Assembly: GCA_014534295.1 (NCBI GenBank)
Contig: JACVRU010000026.1
Coordinates: forward strand, 1 to 14,341
Reading direction: 5' to 3'
Origin: Thermoleophilia bacterium
GTDB taxonomy: Bacteria; Actinomycetota; Thermoleophilia; Gaiellales; Gaiellaceae
Length of the DNA: 14,341 bases
Shown in pieces: positions 5,539 to 12,359 of the stretch (the first letter of the stretch is position 1; each line of letters starts with the position of its first letter). The notes under the pieces are model-generated. The model saw only the letters and a list, made by a program, of their open reading frames with translations. It did no database searches and had not been told where the DNA came from. Position numbers and translations under genes: made by a program.

Positions 5539-5895
5539 TCAGAACGTGACGACCGAGTACCCCTCGTCGACGAGCCGGCGGATGCTGGGATGGTGCGCGT
5601 ATTCGTCGAGCAGCGGGATCCCTGCCTGCTCGACGGTGTCACGGACGCCGTAGGCCTCGGCGCAGTAGCTGCACGCCCCGGTGACCACGTCGCGCACACG
5701 GTCGAAGGCGCGGTGGTACTTGTGCTGCTCGTCGAGCAGCTCGCCGATCCACTGCGTCCCGGCACCGTCGAAGAGCAGCACGACCTCGTCTCCCGCCTCC
5801 TTGAACTCGCGGGCCGTGACGAGTGCGTTGGCGACTCGCCCCACGCCCTCGCGCGACTCGGTTCCGGCGAGCACGACGATTGCTCCCTTGCTCAC
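5539..5895 (-). CDS. DsrE-like family protein
   Basis: This encodes 118 residues with the DsrE/DsrF-like fold pattern: IVVLAGTESREGVGRVANALVTAREF, then EVVLLFDGAGTQWIGEL, then VTGACSYCAEAYGV and a C-terminal SVVTF strand. Cys75 and Cys78 form C-S-Y-C at the usual position of the DsrE reactive cysteine. Proteins of this fold carry sulfur or act in thiol chemistry in the cytoplasm; the substrate here is unknown. The start is a GTG at 5895, preceded by a strong GGAAGGAG five bases upstream. That GTG overlaps the stop of the flavoprotein gene as GTGA, so the two are coupled. A longer frame upstream is only shadow of that gene. The pairing with a disulfide-reductase-type flavoprotein suggests a shared redox role. 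Confidence 0.88.
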   Translation of the reverse strand: MSKGAIVVLAGTESREGVGRVANALVTAREFKEAGDEVVLLFDGAGTQWIGELLDEQHKYHRAFDRVRDVVTGACSYCAEAYGVRDTVEQAGIPLLDEYAHHPSIRRLVDEGYSVVTF

Positions 5896-7307
5896 GTTTG
5901 CTCCTTCCCTGGGGGGTGACGTCTGCGCTCGCCGCCTTCCGCGAGCAGGCGGCCGAGCGAGCTCAGCTGCGCGGCGGCCTGCTGGACGCCGAGGCTGAGC
6001 GACGGGTAGGCGTGGATCGTCTGCGCGAGCCGGCCCGCGAACGCGCGCGTGCGCATCGCCAGCGCGCACTCGTGGATCAGCTCGCCGGCGCCCTCGCCGA
6101 CGATCGTGGCGCCGACGAGCTCGCCGCCGCCGAGCCGGCCGACCAGCCTCCGCCGGGCGGTGACGAGCTTGACGAACCCAGCCTCGCGGCCGGTGATCCG
6201 CGCCCGGTCGACCCGGCTCATCGGCAGCCAGAGCGCCTCCACGCCGTCGTGGCGCTCGAGCGCCCCGCGCTCGGTCAGCCCCACACGCGCGATCTCGGGG
6301 TCGGTGTAGATCACGGAGGGCACGACCCGCTCGTCGAGCCGTGCCCGCTTCCCCGCCGCGTTGCGGCCGGCAACCACGCCCTCATGGGAGGCGACGTGCG
6401 TGAACTGCAGCCCACCGGTCACGTCGCCGCAGGCGAAGACGCCGTCGAGCTTCGTCTCTGCTCGGCCGTCGATCTGAAGGGATGACAGGCCGAGCCGGTC
6501 GAGGCCGAATCCTTGGATGACGGGTTGCTGGCCCGTCGCCACGAGCAGCTCGTCGCCCTCCAGCCGCCCTTTCGGTAGCTCGAGCGCAACGCCTCCCTCG
6601 CGGCGGGCGACGCCTGTCGCGGTCGTCGCCAGGCGCAGGTCGACTCCCTCCGCGGCGAGTGTCTCGGCGAGCAACTCGCCCGCTTCGGGCTCTTCCCCGG
6701 GCAGCAGGCGCTCGGTGCTCTCGACGATCGTGACCTCGGAGCCGAAGCGTGCGAAGGCCTGCGCGAGCTCGATCCCGGTGGCACCGCCGCCGAGCACCAG
6801 CAGACGCGCGGGCAGCCGCTCGAGCCGAAAGATCGTCCGGTTCGTCAGGCAGAGCTCGCCGATGCCCGGCAGGTCGGGCAGCGCGGGCTCGCTGCCGGTG
6901 GCGACGACCAGCCGGCGGAAGCGAACGGGCCTGGTATCCACGTCGAGCTCGTTCCGCCCCGTCAACGCCGCGCTGCCGTGGATGACCTCAATCCCGAGCC
7001 GCTGGAAGCGCTCGTCCTGCTCGTCCTCGGCGATCCGCGCGACCGTCGCGTCCCTCACGGCCCCGACCCGGGAAAAGACGACCTTCGGGGCGGCGTCGAG
7101 GACGCCCGCATCGGCCGCCAGGCGCGCCTGATGGGCAACCCGCGCGAGCGAGACCAGCGTCTTCGAGGGAACGCAACCATAGAAGGTGCAGTCGCCGCCG
7201 AGCCGCGCCTCGCGCTCGACCAAGGAGACCGTTGCGCCAGCGTGTCGTGCGGCGAGCGCGGCGGTCAGGCCCGCGGTTCCTCCTCCGATGACTGCGACGT
7301 CGACCAC
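5892..7307 (-). CDS. FAD-dependent pyridine nucleotide-disulfide oxidoreductase (class I type)
   Basis: This encodes 471 residues with the mercuric reductase/dihydrolipoyl dehydrogenase layout. FAD-binding GGGTAG is at 8-13, the redox pair C40-TFYG-C45 is followed by VPSKTL, the NAD(P)-binding GGGATG is at about 173-178, FACGDVTGG at 291-299 closes the FAD domain, and YTDPEIARVG begins the dimerisation domain. At the C-terminus the motif HAYPSLSL (432-439) stands where lipoamide dehydrogenases have HAHPTLSE, so the catalytic His is Tyr and the Glu is Leu. Its substrate is therefore probably not lipoamide. The GTG start at 7307 sits just before the first strand. An upstream in-frame ATG at 7430 would add 41 non-family residues and run into the divergent gene. 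It is the first gene of the set with DsrE and the Met-rich membrane protein. Confidence 0.92.
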   Translation of the reverse strand: MVDVAVIGGGTAGLTAALAARHAGATVSLVEREARLGGDCTFYGCVPSKTLVSLARVAHQARLAADAGVLDAAPKVVFSRVGAVRDATVARIAEDEQDERFQRLGIEVIHGSAALTGRNELDVDTRPVRFRRLVVATGSEPALPDLPGIGELCLTNRTIFRLERLPARLLVLGGGATGIELAQAFARFGSEVTIVESTERLLPGEEPEAGELLAETLAAEGVDLRLATTATGVARREGGVALELPKGRLEGDELLVATGQQPVIQGFGLDRLGLSSLQIDGRAETKLDGVFACGDVTGGLQFTHVASHEGVVAGRNAAGKRARLDERVVPSVIYTDPEIARVGLTERGALERHDGVEALWLPMSRVDRARITGREAGFVKLVTARRRLVGRLGGGELVGATIVGEGAGELIHECALAMRTRAFAGRLAQTIHAYPSLSLGVQQAAAQLSSLGRLLAEGGERRRHPPGKEQT

Positions 7308-7362
7308 AGCGCTGTCAGATGACGTGAATTTCCTCAGGGGTTCTGCGTATCCAACCTTCGGT
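7308..7362. promoter_or_regulatory. Divergent promoter region between two flavoprotein genes
   Basis: This 55-bp gap must hold the starts of both divergent flavoprotein genes. It is noticeably more AT-rich than the flanking coding DNA. TGAGGAAA lies on the minus strand about 20 nt upstream of the GTG at 7307, a little far for a ribosome binding site. I see no convincing -35/-10 pair or palindrome. Confidence 0.4.
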
Positions 7363-8772
7363 ATGAACGAACGAAACTTCGACGTGACCGTGATCGGCGG
7401 CGGGCCCGCCGGCGAGGTCGCCGCCGGCAAGCTCGGCGAGGCCGGTCTCTCGGTGGCGCTCGTCGAAAGCCACCTGATCGGCGGCGAGTGCTCCTACTAC
7501 GCCTGCATGCCCTCGAAGGCGCTGCTGCGTCCGGCCGAGGCGCTGGCCGAGGCGCGCCGCGTCCCCGGGGCCGCCGAGGCCGTCACCGGGCAGCTCGACG
7601 TCGAAGCAGTTCTCCGCCGCCGCGACCAGATCGTCCACGGCCTCGACGACTCCGACCAGGTGCCTTGGCTCGACGAGCGCAACGTGACCGTCGTCCGCGG
7701 GCACGGAGTGCTCGACGGCGAGCGGCGCGTGCGCGTCGGCGACGAGCTGCTGCTCGCCGAGCGGGCGGTTGTGATCGCGACCGGCACCGGCGCCGCCATG
7801 CCGCCGCTCCCCGGCCTGTCCGAGGCGGCCGTGTGGACGAACCGGGAGGCGACGACCGCGGCCTCGGTCCCCGAGCGCCTCCTGATCATGGGCGGCGGGG
7901 TCGTCGGCGTCGAGCTCGCCCAGGCGTGGGCGTCGCTCGGGTCGAAGGTGACCCTGCTCGAGCTGTTCGAGCGCATCCTCGTCCGCGAGGAGCCGTTCGC
8001 CGGCGCCGAGGTCGAAGCCTCGCTGCGCCAGCTCGGGGTCGACGTTCGCACCGGCGCGGAAGCCGTTCGGGTCGAGCGCCGCGACGGGACGGTCACGATC
8101 GAGCTCGCCGACGGCAACCGCGTCGAAGGGGACGAGCTGCTCGTGGCGATCGGCCGGCGGGCGCTGACCGGCGATCTCGGTCTGGAAACGGTCAAGTTGC
8201 AGCCGGGCGCGCCGATCGAGGTCGACGACGGCATGCGGGTGCCGGGCCGCGACTGGCTCTACGCGATCGGCGACGTCAACGGCCGCTCGCTCCTCACCAC
8301 CCACATGGGCAAATACCAGGCCCGGATCGCCGCCGAGAACATCCTCGGCGGCCACGCGCGAGTCGCCCGCCCCGCGCAGGGCCCCCTCGCGCCGCGCGTC
8401 GTCTTCACCGACCCGCAGGTCGCCGCCGTCGGGCACACGCTCGAGTCCGCCGAGCGGACCGGCATCGCCGCAGTGGCCGTCGACCACGCCACCGGCGGCA
8501 GCGCCGGCTCCAGCTTCTACGGCCGCAAGGTCGCGGGCACGACCCGGCTCGTCTTCGACGCCGACCGCGACGTGCTCGTCGGCGCGACCTTCGTCGGCCC
8601 CGACGTCGCCGAGATGCTCCACGCCGCCACGATCGCGATCGTCGGCGAGGTCCCCGCAGCCCGGCTCGCGCACGCCATCCCCGCCTTCCCGACGCGCAAC
8701 GAGATCTGGCTCCGGCTGCTCGCCAAGTACGAGCAGGCCGAGCGGCCGAGGCAACTCCGCGCGGCCGGCTAG
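7363..8772 (+). CDS. FAD-dependent pyridine nucleotide-disulfide oxidoreductase (second copy)
   Basis: This encodes 469 residues of the same class as its divergent neighbour but a different subgroup. FAD motif GGGPAG is at 12-17, redox pair C43-SYYA-C48 is followed by MPSKALLRP, the second nucleotide motif GGGVVG lies near residue 177, and YAIGDVNG closes the FAD domain. VVFTDPQVAAVG starts the dimerisation domain. The C-terminal segment AHAIPAFPTRNEIWLRLL has Phe in place of the His in the lipoamide-type HxxxxE motif while keeping a Glu. Many uncharacterised actinobacterial members share this ending, as I recall. The ATG at 7363 is chosen because the first strand follows at once; the frame is open upstream but that part belongs to the opposite gene. 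The substrate is unknown. The stop lies 12 bp from the convergent MarR gene. Confidence 0.92.
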   Translation: MNERNFDVTVIGGGPAGEVAAGKLGEAGLSVALVESHLIGGECSYYACMPSKALLRPAEALAEARRVPGAAEAVTGQLDVEAVLRRRDQIVHGLDDSDQVPWLDERNVTVVRGHGVLDGERRVRVGDELLLAERAVVIATGTGAAMPPLPGLSEAAVWTNREATTAASVPERLLIMGGGVVGVELAQAWASLGSKVTLLELFERILVREEPFAGAEVEASLRQLGVDVRTGAEAVRVERRDGTVTIELADGNRVEGDELLVAIGRRALTGDLGLETVKLQPGAPIEVDDGMRVPGRDWLYAIGDVNGRSLLTTHMGKYQARIAAENILGGHARVARPAQGPLAPRVVFTDPQVAAVGHTLESAERTGIAAVAVDHATGGSAGSSFYGRKVAGTTRLVFDADRDVLVGATFVGPDVAEMLHAATIAIVGEVPAARLAHAIPAFPTRNEIWLRLLAKYEQAERPRQLRAAG

Positions 8773-8784
8773 CAGTCAAGAACC

Positions 8785-9204
8785 TCAGCCTGCGTCGAGG
8801 AGCTTGCGGAGGAGCGTACGAAGCTGTCGGTGGCCGTGGGCGCCGAGGGTCTCGGTGATGCGGTGCTCGATGCCTTCGATGGTCGTGATGCCGGCGGCGA
8901 TGCAGGCCCGGCCCTTGTCGGTGAGTACGACCAGCTTGGCCCGGCGGTCGGTCGGGTCCGGGCGGCGTACGACGTACTCGAGCTCTTCGAGCTCGTCGAC
9001 GAGTTCGCCCATTGCCTGGGGTGTGATGTTCGCTCCTCGCGCCAGCTCGGTCAGGCGCGATCCCTCGGGCCTGATCTGGGCGAAGACGGCGGAGTGCGAC
9101 GGCTTCTGTGGGAAGCCGGCGCCGACCACCCCGTCGACGATCTTGAATCCGAGCAGGCTGTACGCCTGTCCCAGCATCGCGATCGTGTTCAGCTGCTGTT
9201 TCAC
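8785..9204 (-). CDS. MarR-family transcriptional regulator
   Basis: This encodes 139 residues with a winged helix-turn-helix of MarR type. A helical N-terminus (about 1-30) is followed by FAQIRPEGSRLTELARGANITPQAMGELVDELEELEYVVRRPDPTDRRAKLVVLTDKGR, in which the recognition helix leads into the wing with its D-x-R-D/T-x-R-R signature, and then a C-terminal dimerisation helix. MarR proteins bind palindromes as dimers and release on ligand or oxidant. There is no cysteine in the DNA-binding part. The GTG at 9204 follows AAGG by four bases; the frame is open up to an ATG at 9303, but that would run through the operator. A large palindrome lies 30 bp upstream, so autoregulation and control of the divergent membrane genes are likely. 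Confidence 0.92.
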   Translation of the reverse strand: MKQQLNTIAMLGQAYSLLGFKIVDGVVGAGFPQKPSHSAVFAQIRPEGSRLTELARGANITPQAMGELVDELEELEYVVRRPDPTDRRAKLVVLTDKGRACIAAGITTIEGIEHRITETLGAHGHRQLRTLLRKLLDAG

Positions 9205-9233
9205 CAGGCCTTGACGACGGGGTCGCGAATATC

Positions 9234-9264
9234 CTAAGGTAGCCTGAATATCAGGGTACCTTAG
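9234..9264. promoter_or_regulatory. Nested 31-bp palindrome, probable MarR operator
   Basis: Outer arms CTAAGGTA (9234-9241) and TACCTTAG (9257-9264) are perfect inverted repeats. Inner arms CCTGA (9243-9247) and TCAGG (9251-9255) are also perfect, around a 3-bp centre ATA; only the G/G pair between the arm sets breaks symmetry. It sits in the 81-bp AT-richer gap between the MarR gene and the divergent membrane gene. TAGGAT on the minus strand (9236-9231) overlaps one arm and could be a -10 element for marR, so binding would block it. Confidence 0.8.
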
Positions 9265-9285
9265 CGACGGCACGGAGGCAGCTCG

Positions 9286-9747
9286 ATGACCGACAGAGCA
9301 CACGACCCTGCGGGACGACGTGGAACGACCCGGCTGACGCTACCGCTGTGGCTCGTGCTGGTCGGCGGCGCTATCGTCATCGTCGGCGTTCCTATCCAGG
9401 CGTTCACGATCGCCGCCTACGTCCGAGGGGCAGGGGAGGGCGCGATCGACGCGCATCTCATGGGCTCGTTCTTCGTCCACGTCGGGCAGCTGCTGATCGT
9501 CGTCGGCGCGATCTGGGCGTGGTGGGGGCGTTGGACGCAGACGCTGCTGGCCGTCGCCTTCCTCGTCCTCGCAGTCGCCCAGCTCGCCTTCCTCGGCGAT
9601 ACGGGCCGGTCGGGCGGCTGGGTCAACGGACTGCACGGCTTCCTCGCGCTCGTAATCCTCCTGGCCGGCGGCTGGTACGCCACCCGGGCGTGGAGCGAAC
9701 TTCGCACGCGCGAACGGGAGGCGATCCCGACGATGGAGGCCGCCTGA
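9286..9747 (+). CDS. Four-helix membrane protein, unknown function
   Basis: This encodes 153 residues with a short polar N-terminus and four membrane segments at about 21-45, 58-80, 85-104 and 115-133, ending in a charged cytoplasmic-type tail. His57 and His65, in the segment AHLMGSFFVHVGQ, and His117 lie in or near the membrane, a pattern seen in small haem or quinone-linked membrane proteins, though no family can be assigned. The ATG at 9286 has GGAGG seven bases upstream, a good ribosome binding site. It is the first gene after the MarR operator, with the second membrane gene 7 bp behind it, so the regulator probably controls both. Confidence 0.85.
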   Translation: MTDRAHDPAGRRGTTRLTLPLWLVLVGGAIVIVGVPIQAFTIAAYVRGAGEGAIDAHLMGSFFVHVGQLLIVVGAIWAWWGRWTQTLLAVAFLVLAVAQLAFLGDTGRSGGWVNGLHGFLALVILLAGGWYATRAWSELRTREREAIPTMEAA

Positions 9748-9754
9748 GCTCGAG

Positions 9755-10180
9755 ATGAGGCGAGCGGCAGCGGTCACGACCTGGGTATACGCCGCCGGGT
9801 TCGGCCTGTCGGCGCTGCCGGTGGCGAAGCACCTCAACGACAAGGGATACCTCCCCAGCTTCCGTGACTGGTTCACGTTGTTCGGCGGGCCGTGGTCCAA
9901 TCGCTTCGCGGGCCACGAGAGCGAGACGCTCGTCGCGCTGCTGATCGCCTTCTTCCTCGTGACGCTCGTCGCGTCCGTGTTCGCGTGGATGTTCTGGCGG
10001 GGCTCGGAGCTCGGCGCTGCGCTCAGCCTCGCGTGGCTGCCGGTCGAGGCTGTGTTCTGGTACGGCTTCGCCCTTCCCCTCCCGTGGCTGATCGGCGTCC
10101 TCAGGGCGGTGCTCGTCGCCCTTGCCTGGAAGTCTTTCGGCGCAGAGCGCGCAACCAGGACTCCGGCCGAGTCCGCGTAG
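9755..10180 (+). CDS. Four-helix membrane protein, unknown function (second in MarR-controlled pair)
   Basis: This encodes 141 residues with four membrane segments at about 7-23, 57-81, 86-104 and 109-127 and a polar loop between the first two (KHLNDKGYLPSFRDWFTLFGGPWSNRF). I do not recognise the family. It starts 7 bp after the previous gene and lacks a close Shine-Dalgarno (GGAGG lies about 16 bases upstream, inside the previous gene), so it is probably translated by coupling. Its length and topology resemble its neighbour but I see no sequence similarity between the two. A drug- or solvent-responsive efflux or barrier function would suit a MarR-controlled pair, but this is inference. Confidence 0.8.
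   Translation: MRRAAAVTTWVYAAGFGLSALPVAKHLNDKGYLPSFRDWFTLFGGPWSNRFAGHESETLVALLIAFFLVTLVASVFAWMFWRGSELGAALSLAWLPVEAVFWYGFALPLPWLIGVLRAVLVALAWKSFGAERATRTPAESA
10158..10174 (+). repeat. Small stem-loop at the 3' end of the membrane gene
   Basis: GGACTC (10158-10163) and GAGTCC (10169-10174) are a perfect 6-bp inverted repeat with a 5-nt loop, just before the TAG at 10178. No T-run follows, so it is at best a weak terminator. The gap to the convergent GGDEF-EAL stop (10181-10325) shows nothing else that I can identify. Confidence 0.25.
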
Positions 10181-10325
10181 CAGCCGGCGCCCCGAGACGC
10201 TTCGAGCCGGGCCTTGGACGGGGTAGCCGGCGTAGCTCACCGAGATCCAGGCCCTCGCAGGCGGAGCGGCCGTCCCAACTCCGCCGTTCGCCGAACTATC
10301 GGCGGGTCTTCTGCGTCTGTCGAGG

Positions 10326-12359
10326 CTACGCGGCTCTCGGCCGCGCGAGCTCCGCGAGCCAGAGAGTTAGCTTCTGGGGGCTCAAGGGCGGCTGCAGATG
10401 GAAGCCCTGGACGGCGTCGCAGGCGTGGTTGGCCAGCGGCTCGAGGAGCGGCTCCGACTCGACCCCCTCCGCGACGATCCTCAGGCCGAGGTTGTGGCCG
10501 AGGTCGACGACGGACTTGACGATCGCCGCAGCACCTGCGTCGGTCGTCATGTCCGTGACGAAGGAACGATCGATCTTGAGGACGTCCACAGGGAGCCGGC
10601 CGAGCTTCGAGAGGGACGAGTAACCGACGCCGAAGTCATCGATCGCCACGCGGACGCCGATGCTGCTGAGCCGGCCGAGGACGTCGACGGCACGGCCGGG
10701 CTCACGGAGCAGCGAGCTCTCGGTGATCTCGAGCTCCAAGCTGGATGGGTCGTTCCCATAACGATCGAGAGCGGCGGCGACGTACTCGGGAAAGGACGCA
10801 TCGAGCACCTCGAACTCAGTGACGTTGACCGCGATGGTCAGGTCGAGTCCCGTGGACCGCCAGCGACGGGACTGCGCGAGCGCCATCCGCAGCACCTCTC
10901 GGGTCAGCTGGCTGAGCAGCCCGGCGTCCCGTGCGAGCCCGAGGAACTCGCCCGGGCCGAGCAGCCCGCGGTCAGGATGCTGCCAGCGCACGAGCGCCTC
11001 GACGCCCAGGACCTCGCGGTCCCGGAGGTCGAGCTGCGGCTGGTAGTGGAGGACAAGCTCGCGCGCCTCGAAGGCGTGCCGAAGCTGGCCGATGAGCAGG
11101 AGCCGATCCGACGTGTAGTGATCGACCTCGTGTGTGTAGACGACCGGTGCCCGCGCCTCCTTGCTCGCGTACATGGCGATGTCCGCGTGACGCGTCAGTT
11201 CGGCGAAGTCACGCCCGTGCTCTGGGAAGATGGCGATACCGACGCTCGGCTCCACCTGGAGCTCGAGCTCCCCCACCGAGAAAGGCGCCCGGGTGACTGC
11301 CGCGACCTCTTCGGCGAGTGCGATAGCTGCCTCCTCGTCATGGGCCTCCAGCGAGAGGATCGCGAACTCGTCGCCGCCGAGCCGCGCGACCAGCGCGCGT
11401 TCTTCGAGCGCCCTGCCGAGGCGCCATGCGAGCTCCTGGAGCAGGACGTCGCCCGTGGGATGGCCGAGCGTGTCGTTGATCTCCTTGAATTTGTCGAGAT
11501 CGATGATCATCAGGCTGAAGGGGCGTTCCTCCGCACCCATGCCCGCGAGCGTCTCCGCAACGATCGCCTCGCACGCGGCCCGGTTGGGCAAGCCGGTGAG
11601 GTGGTCGTGCAGCGCCTGCCGCTCGACCTCGAGCATCTGGCCCTGGAGCCGCTTCGCCACTCGCCGGAACGAGGGCACCAGCACGAGGTAGAGCAGCAGC
11701 AGAGCGCCGAGAAGCGTGGCAGAGACGGGCAGGTATACGGCGCGGGCCGCGCGGCCGATCGGCGCGTACTCGCGCGCCAGCCCGAGAACGCCGATGACGC
11801 GCCCGTCGACGCGGATGGGCGCGTACGTCTCGAGGACATCCACCGGAGGCGTTTTCGGCCGCGCGGTGCTCATCGTCCCACGCACGGCGCCGGTCGTGCC
11901 GGCGAGCGCCGCGTCGACCCGCTCGGGGTAAGGCGCGGGTACGCCGATCAGGCGACCGTCCGTGGAGTAGATGATCATCCCGTCGGGCCGGTACAGCTCC
12001 GCTCGTAGGCCGCCACCCTGAAGCACCTGCGTACGGACGAGGCGGTCGATCGCGGCGAGCCTTGGCGCAGGGACGTCGTCGGCGAAGTCGGCCCGGCTGA
12101 GCCCGCCGGCCAGGATCGAGTCGGCGACGAAGCGAGCCTGCTCGGCGGCCGAGCGCTCGTGCTGCCTCAGCTCGGCATGCCGCATGAAGAGGAGGATGGC
12201 CGCCGCGGCGAGTCCGAGCGCGATTGCCGTCGCCGCGATGAAGCGCCAGGTCAGGCCAGCTCCTCGGCTGCGGACCGGCACGACGCCGAGGCGGCTGCGA
12301 GGGGAAGAGCGTGGCAGGTCGGGCACGGGCGGTCGGGTCCGCCGCGGCATCTCGCTCAC
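10326..12359 (-). CDS. Membrane-anchored GGDEF-EAL protein (cyclic di-GMP turnover)
   Basis: This encodes 677 residues. Two membrane segments (about 39-58 and 207-229) flank a roughly 150-residue extracytoplasmic domain that resembles a Cache/PAS-type sensor (ELYRPDGMIIYSTDGRLIG, then YAPIRVDGRVIGVLGL). The GGDEF domain has an intact GGDEF at 328-332, so cyclase activity is possible; the RxxD inhibitory site expected just upstream is absent. The EAL domain keeps E454, N512, E544, D574-D575, K595 and E631, so phosphodiesterase activity is also possible. Such proteins make or break cyclic di-GMP in response to outside signals. The GTG at 12359 overlaps the stop of the preceding gene as GTGA, so the two are coupled; a later Met at codon 4 is an alternative start. 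Confidence 0.95.
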   Translation of the reverse strand: MSEMPRRTRPPVPDLPRSSPRSRLGVVPVRSRGAGLTWRFIAATAIALGLAAAAILLFMRHAELRQHERSAAEQARFVADSILAGGLSRADFADDVPAPRLAAIDRLVRTQVLQGGGLRAELYRPDGMIIYSTDGRLIGVPAPYPERVDAALAGTTGAVRGTMSTARPKTPPVDVLETYAPIRVDGRVIGVLGLAREYAPIGRAARAVYLPVSATLLGALLLLYLVLVPSFRRVAKRLQGQMLEVERQALHDHLTGLPNRAACEAIVAETLAGMGAEERPFSLMIIDLDKFKEINDTLGHPTGDVLLQELAWRLGRALEERALVARLGGDEFAILSLEAHDEEAAIALAEEVAAVTRAPFSVGELELQVEPSVGIAIFPEHGRDFAELTRHADIAMYASKEARAPVVYTHEVDHYTSDRLLLIGQLRHAFEARELVLHYQPQLDLRDREVLGVEALVRWQHPDRGLLGPGEFLGLARDAGLLSQLTREVLRMALAQSRRWRSTGLDLTIAVNVTEFEVLDASFPEYVAAALDRYGNDPSSLELEITESSLLREPGRAVDVLGRLSSIGVRVAIDDFGVGYSSLSKLGRLPVDVLKIDRSFVTDMTTDAGAAAIVKSVVDLGHNLGLRIVAEGVESEPLLEPLANHACDAVQGFHLQPPLSPQKLTLWLAELARPRAA

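Noticed and set aside
10181..10325. Rho-independent terminator between convergent genes
   Set aside because: Hairpins are weak and no T-run follows on either strand.
10398..12008. 536-residue plus-strand acidic frame
   Set aside because: It is antisense to the GGDEF-EAL gene, which has unmistakable motifs.
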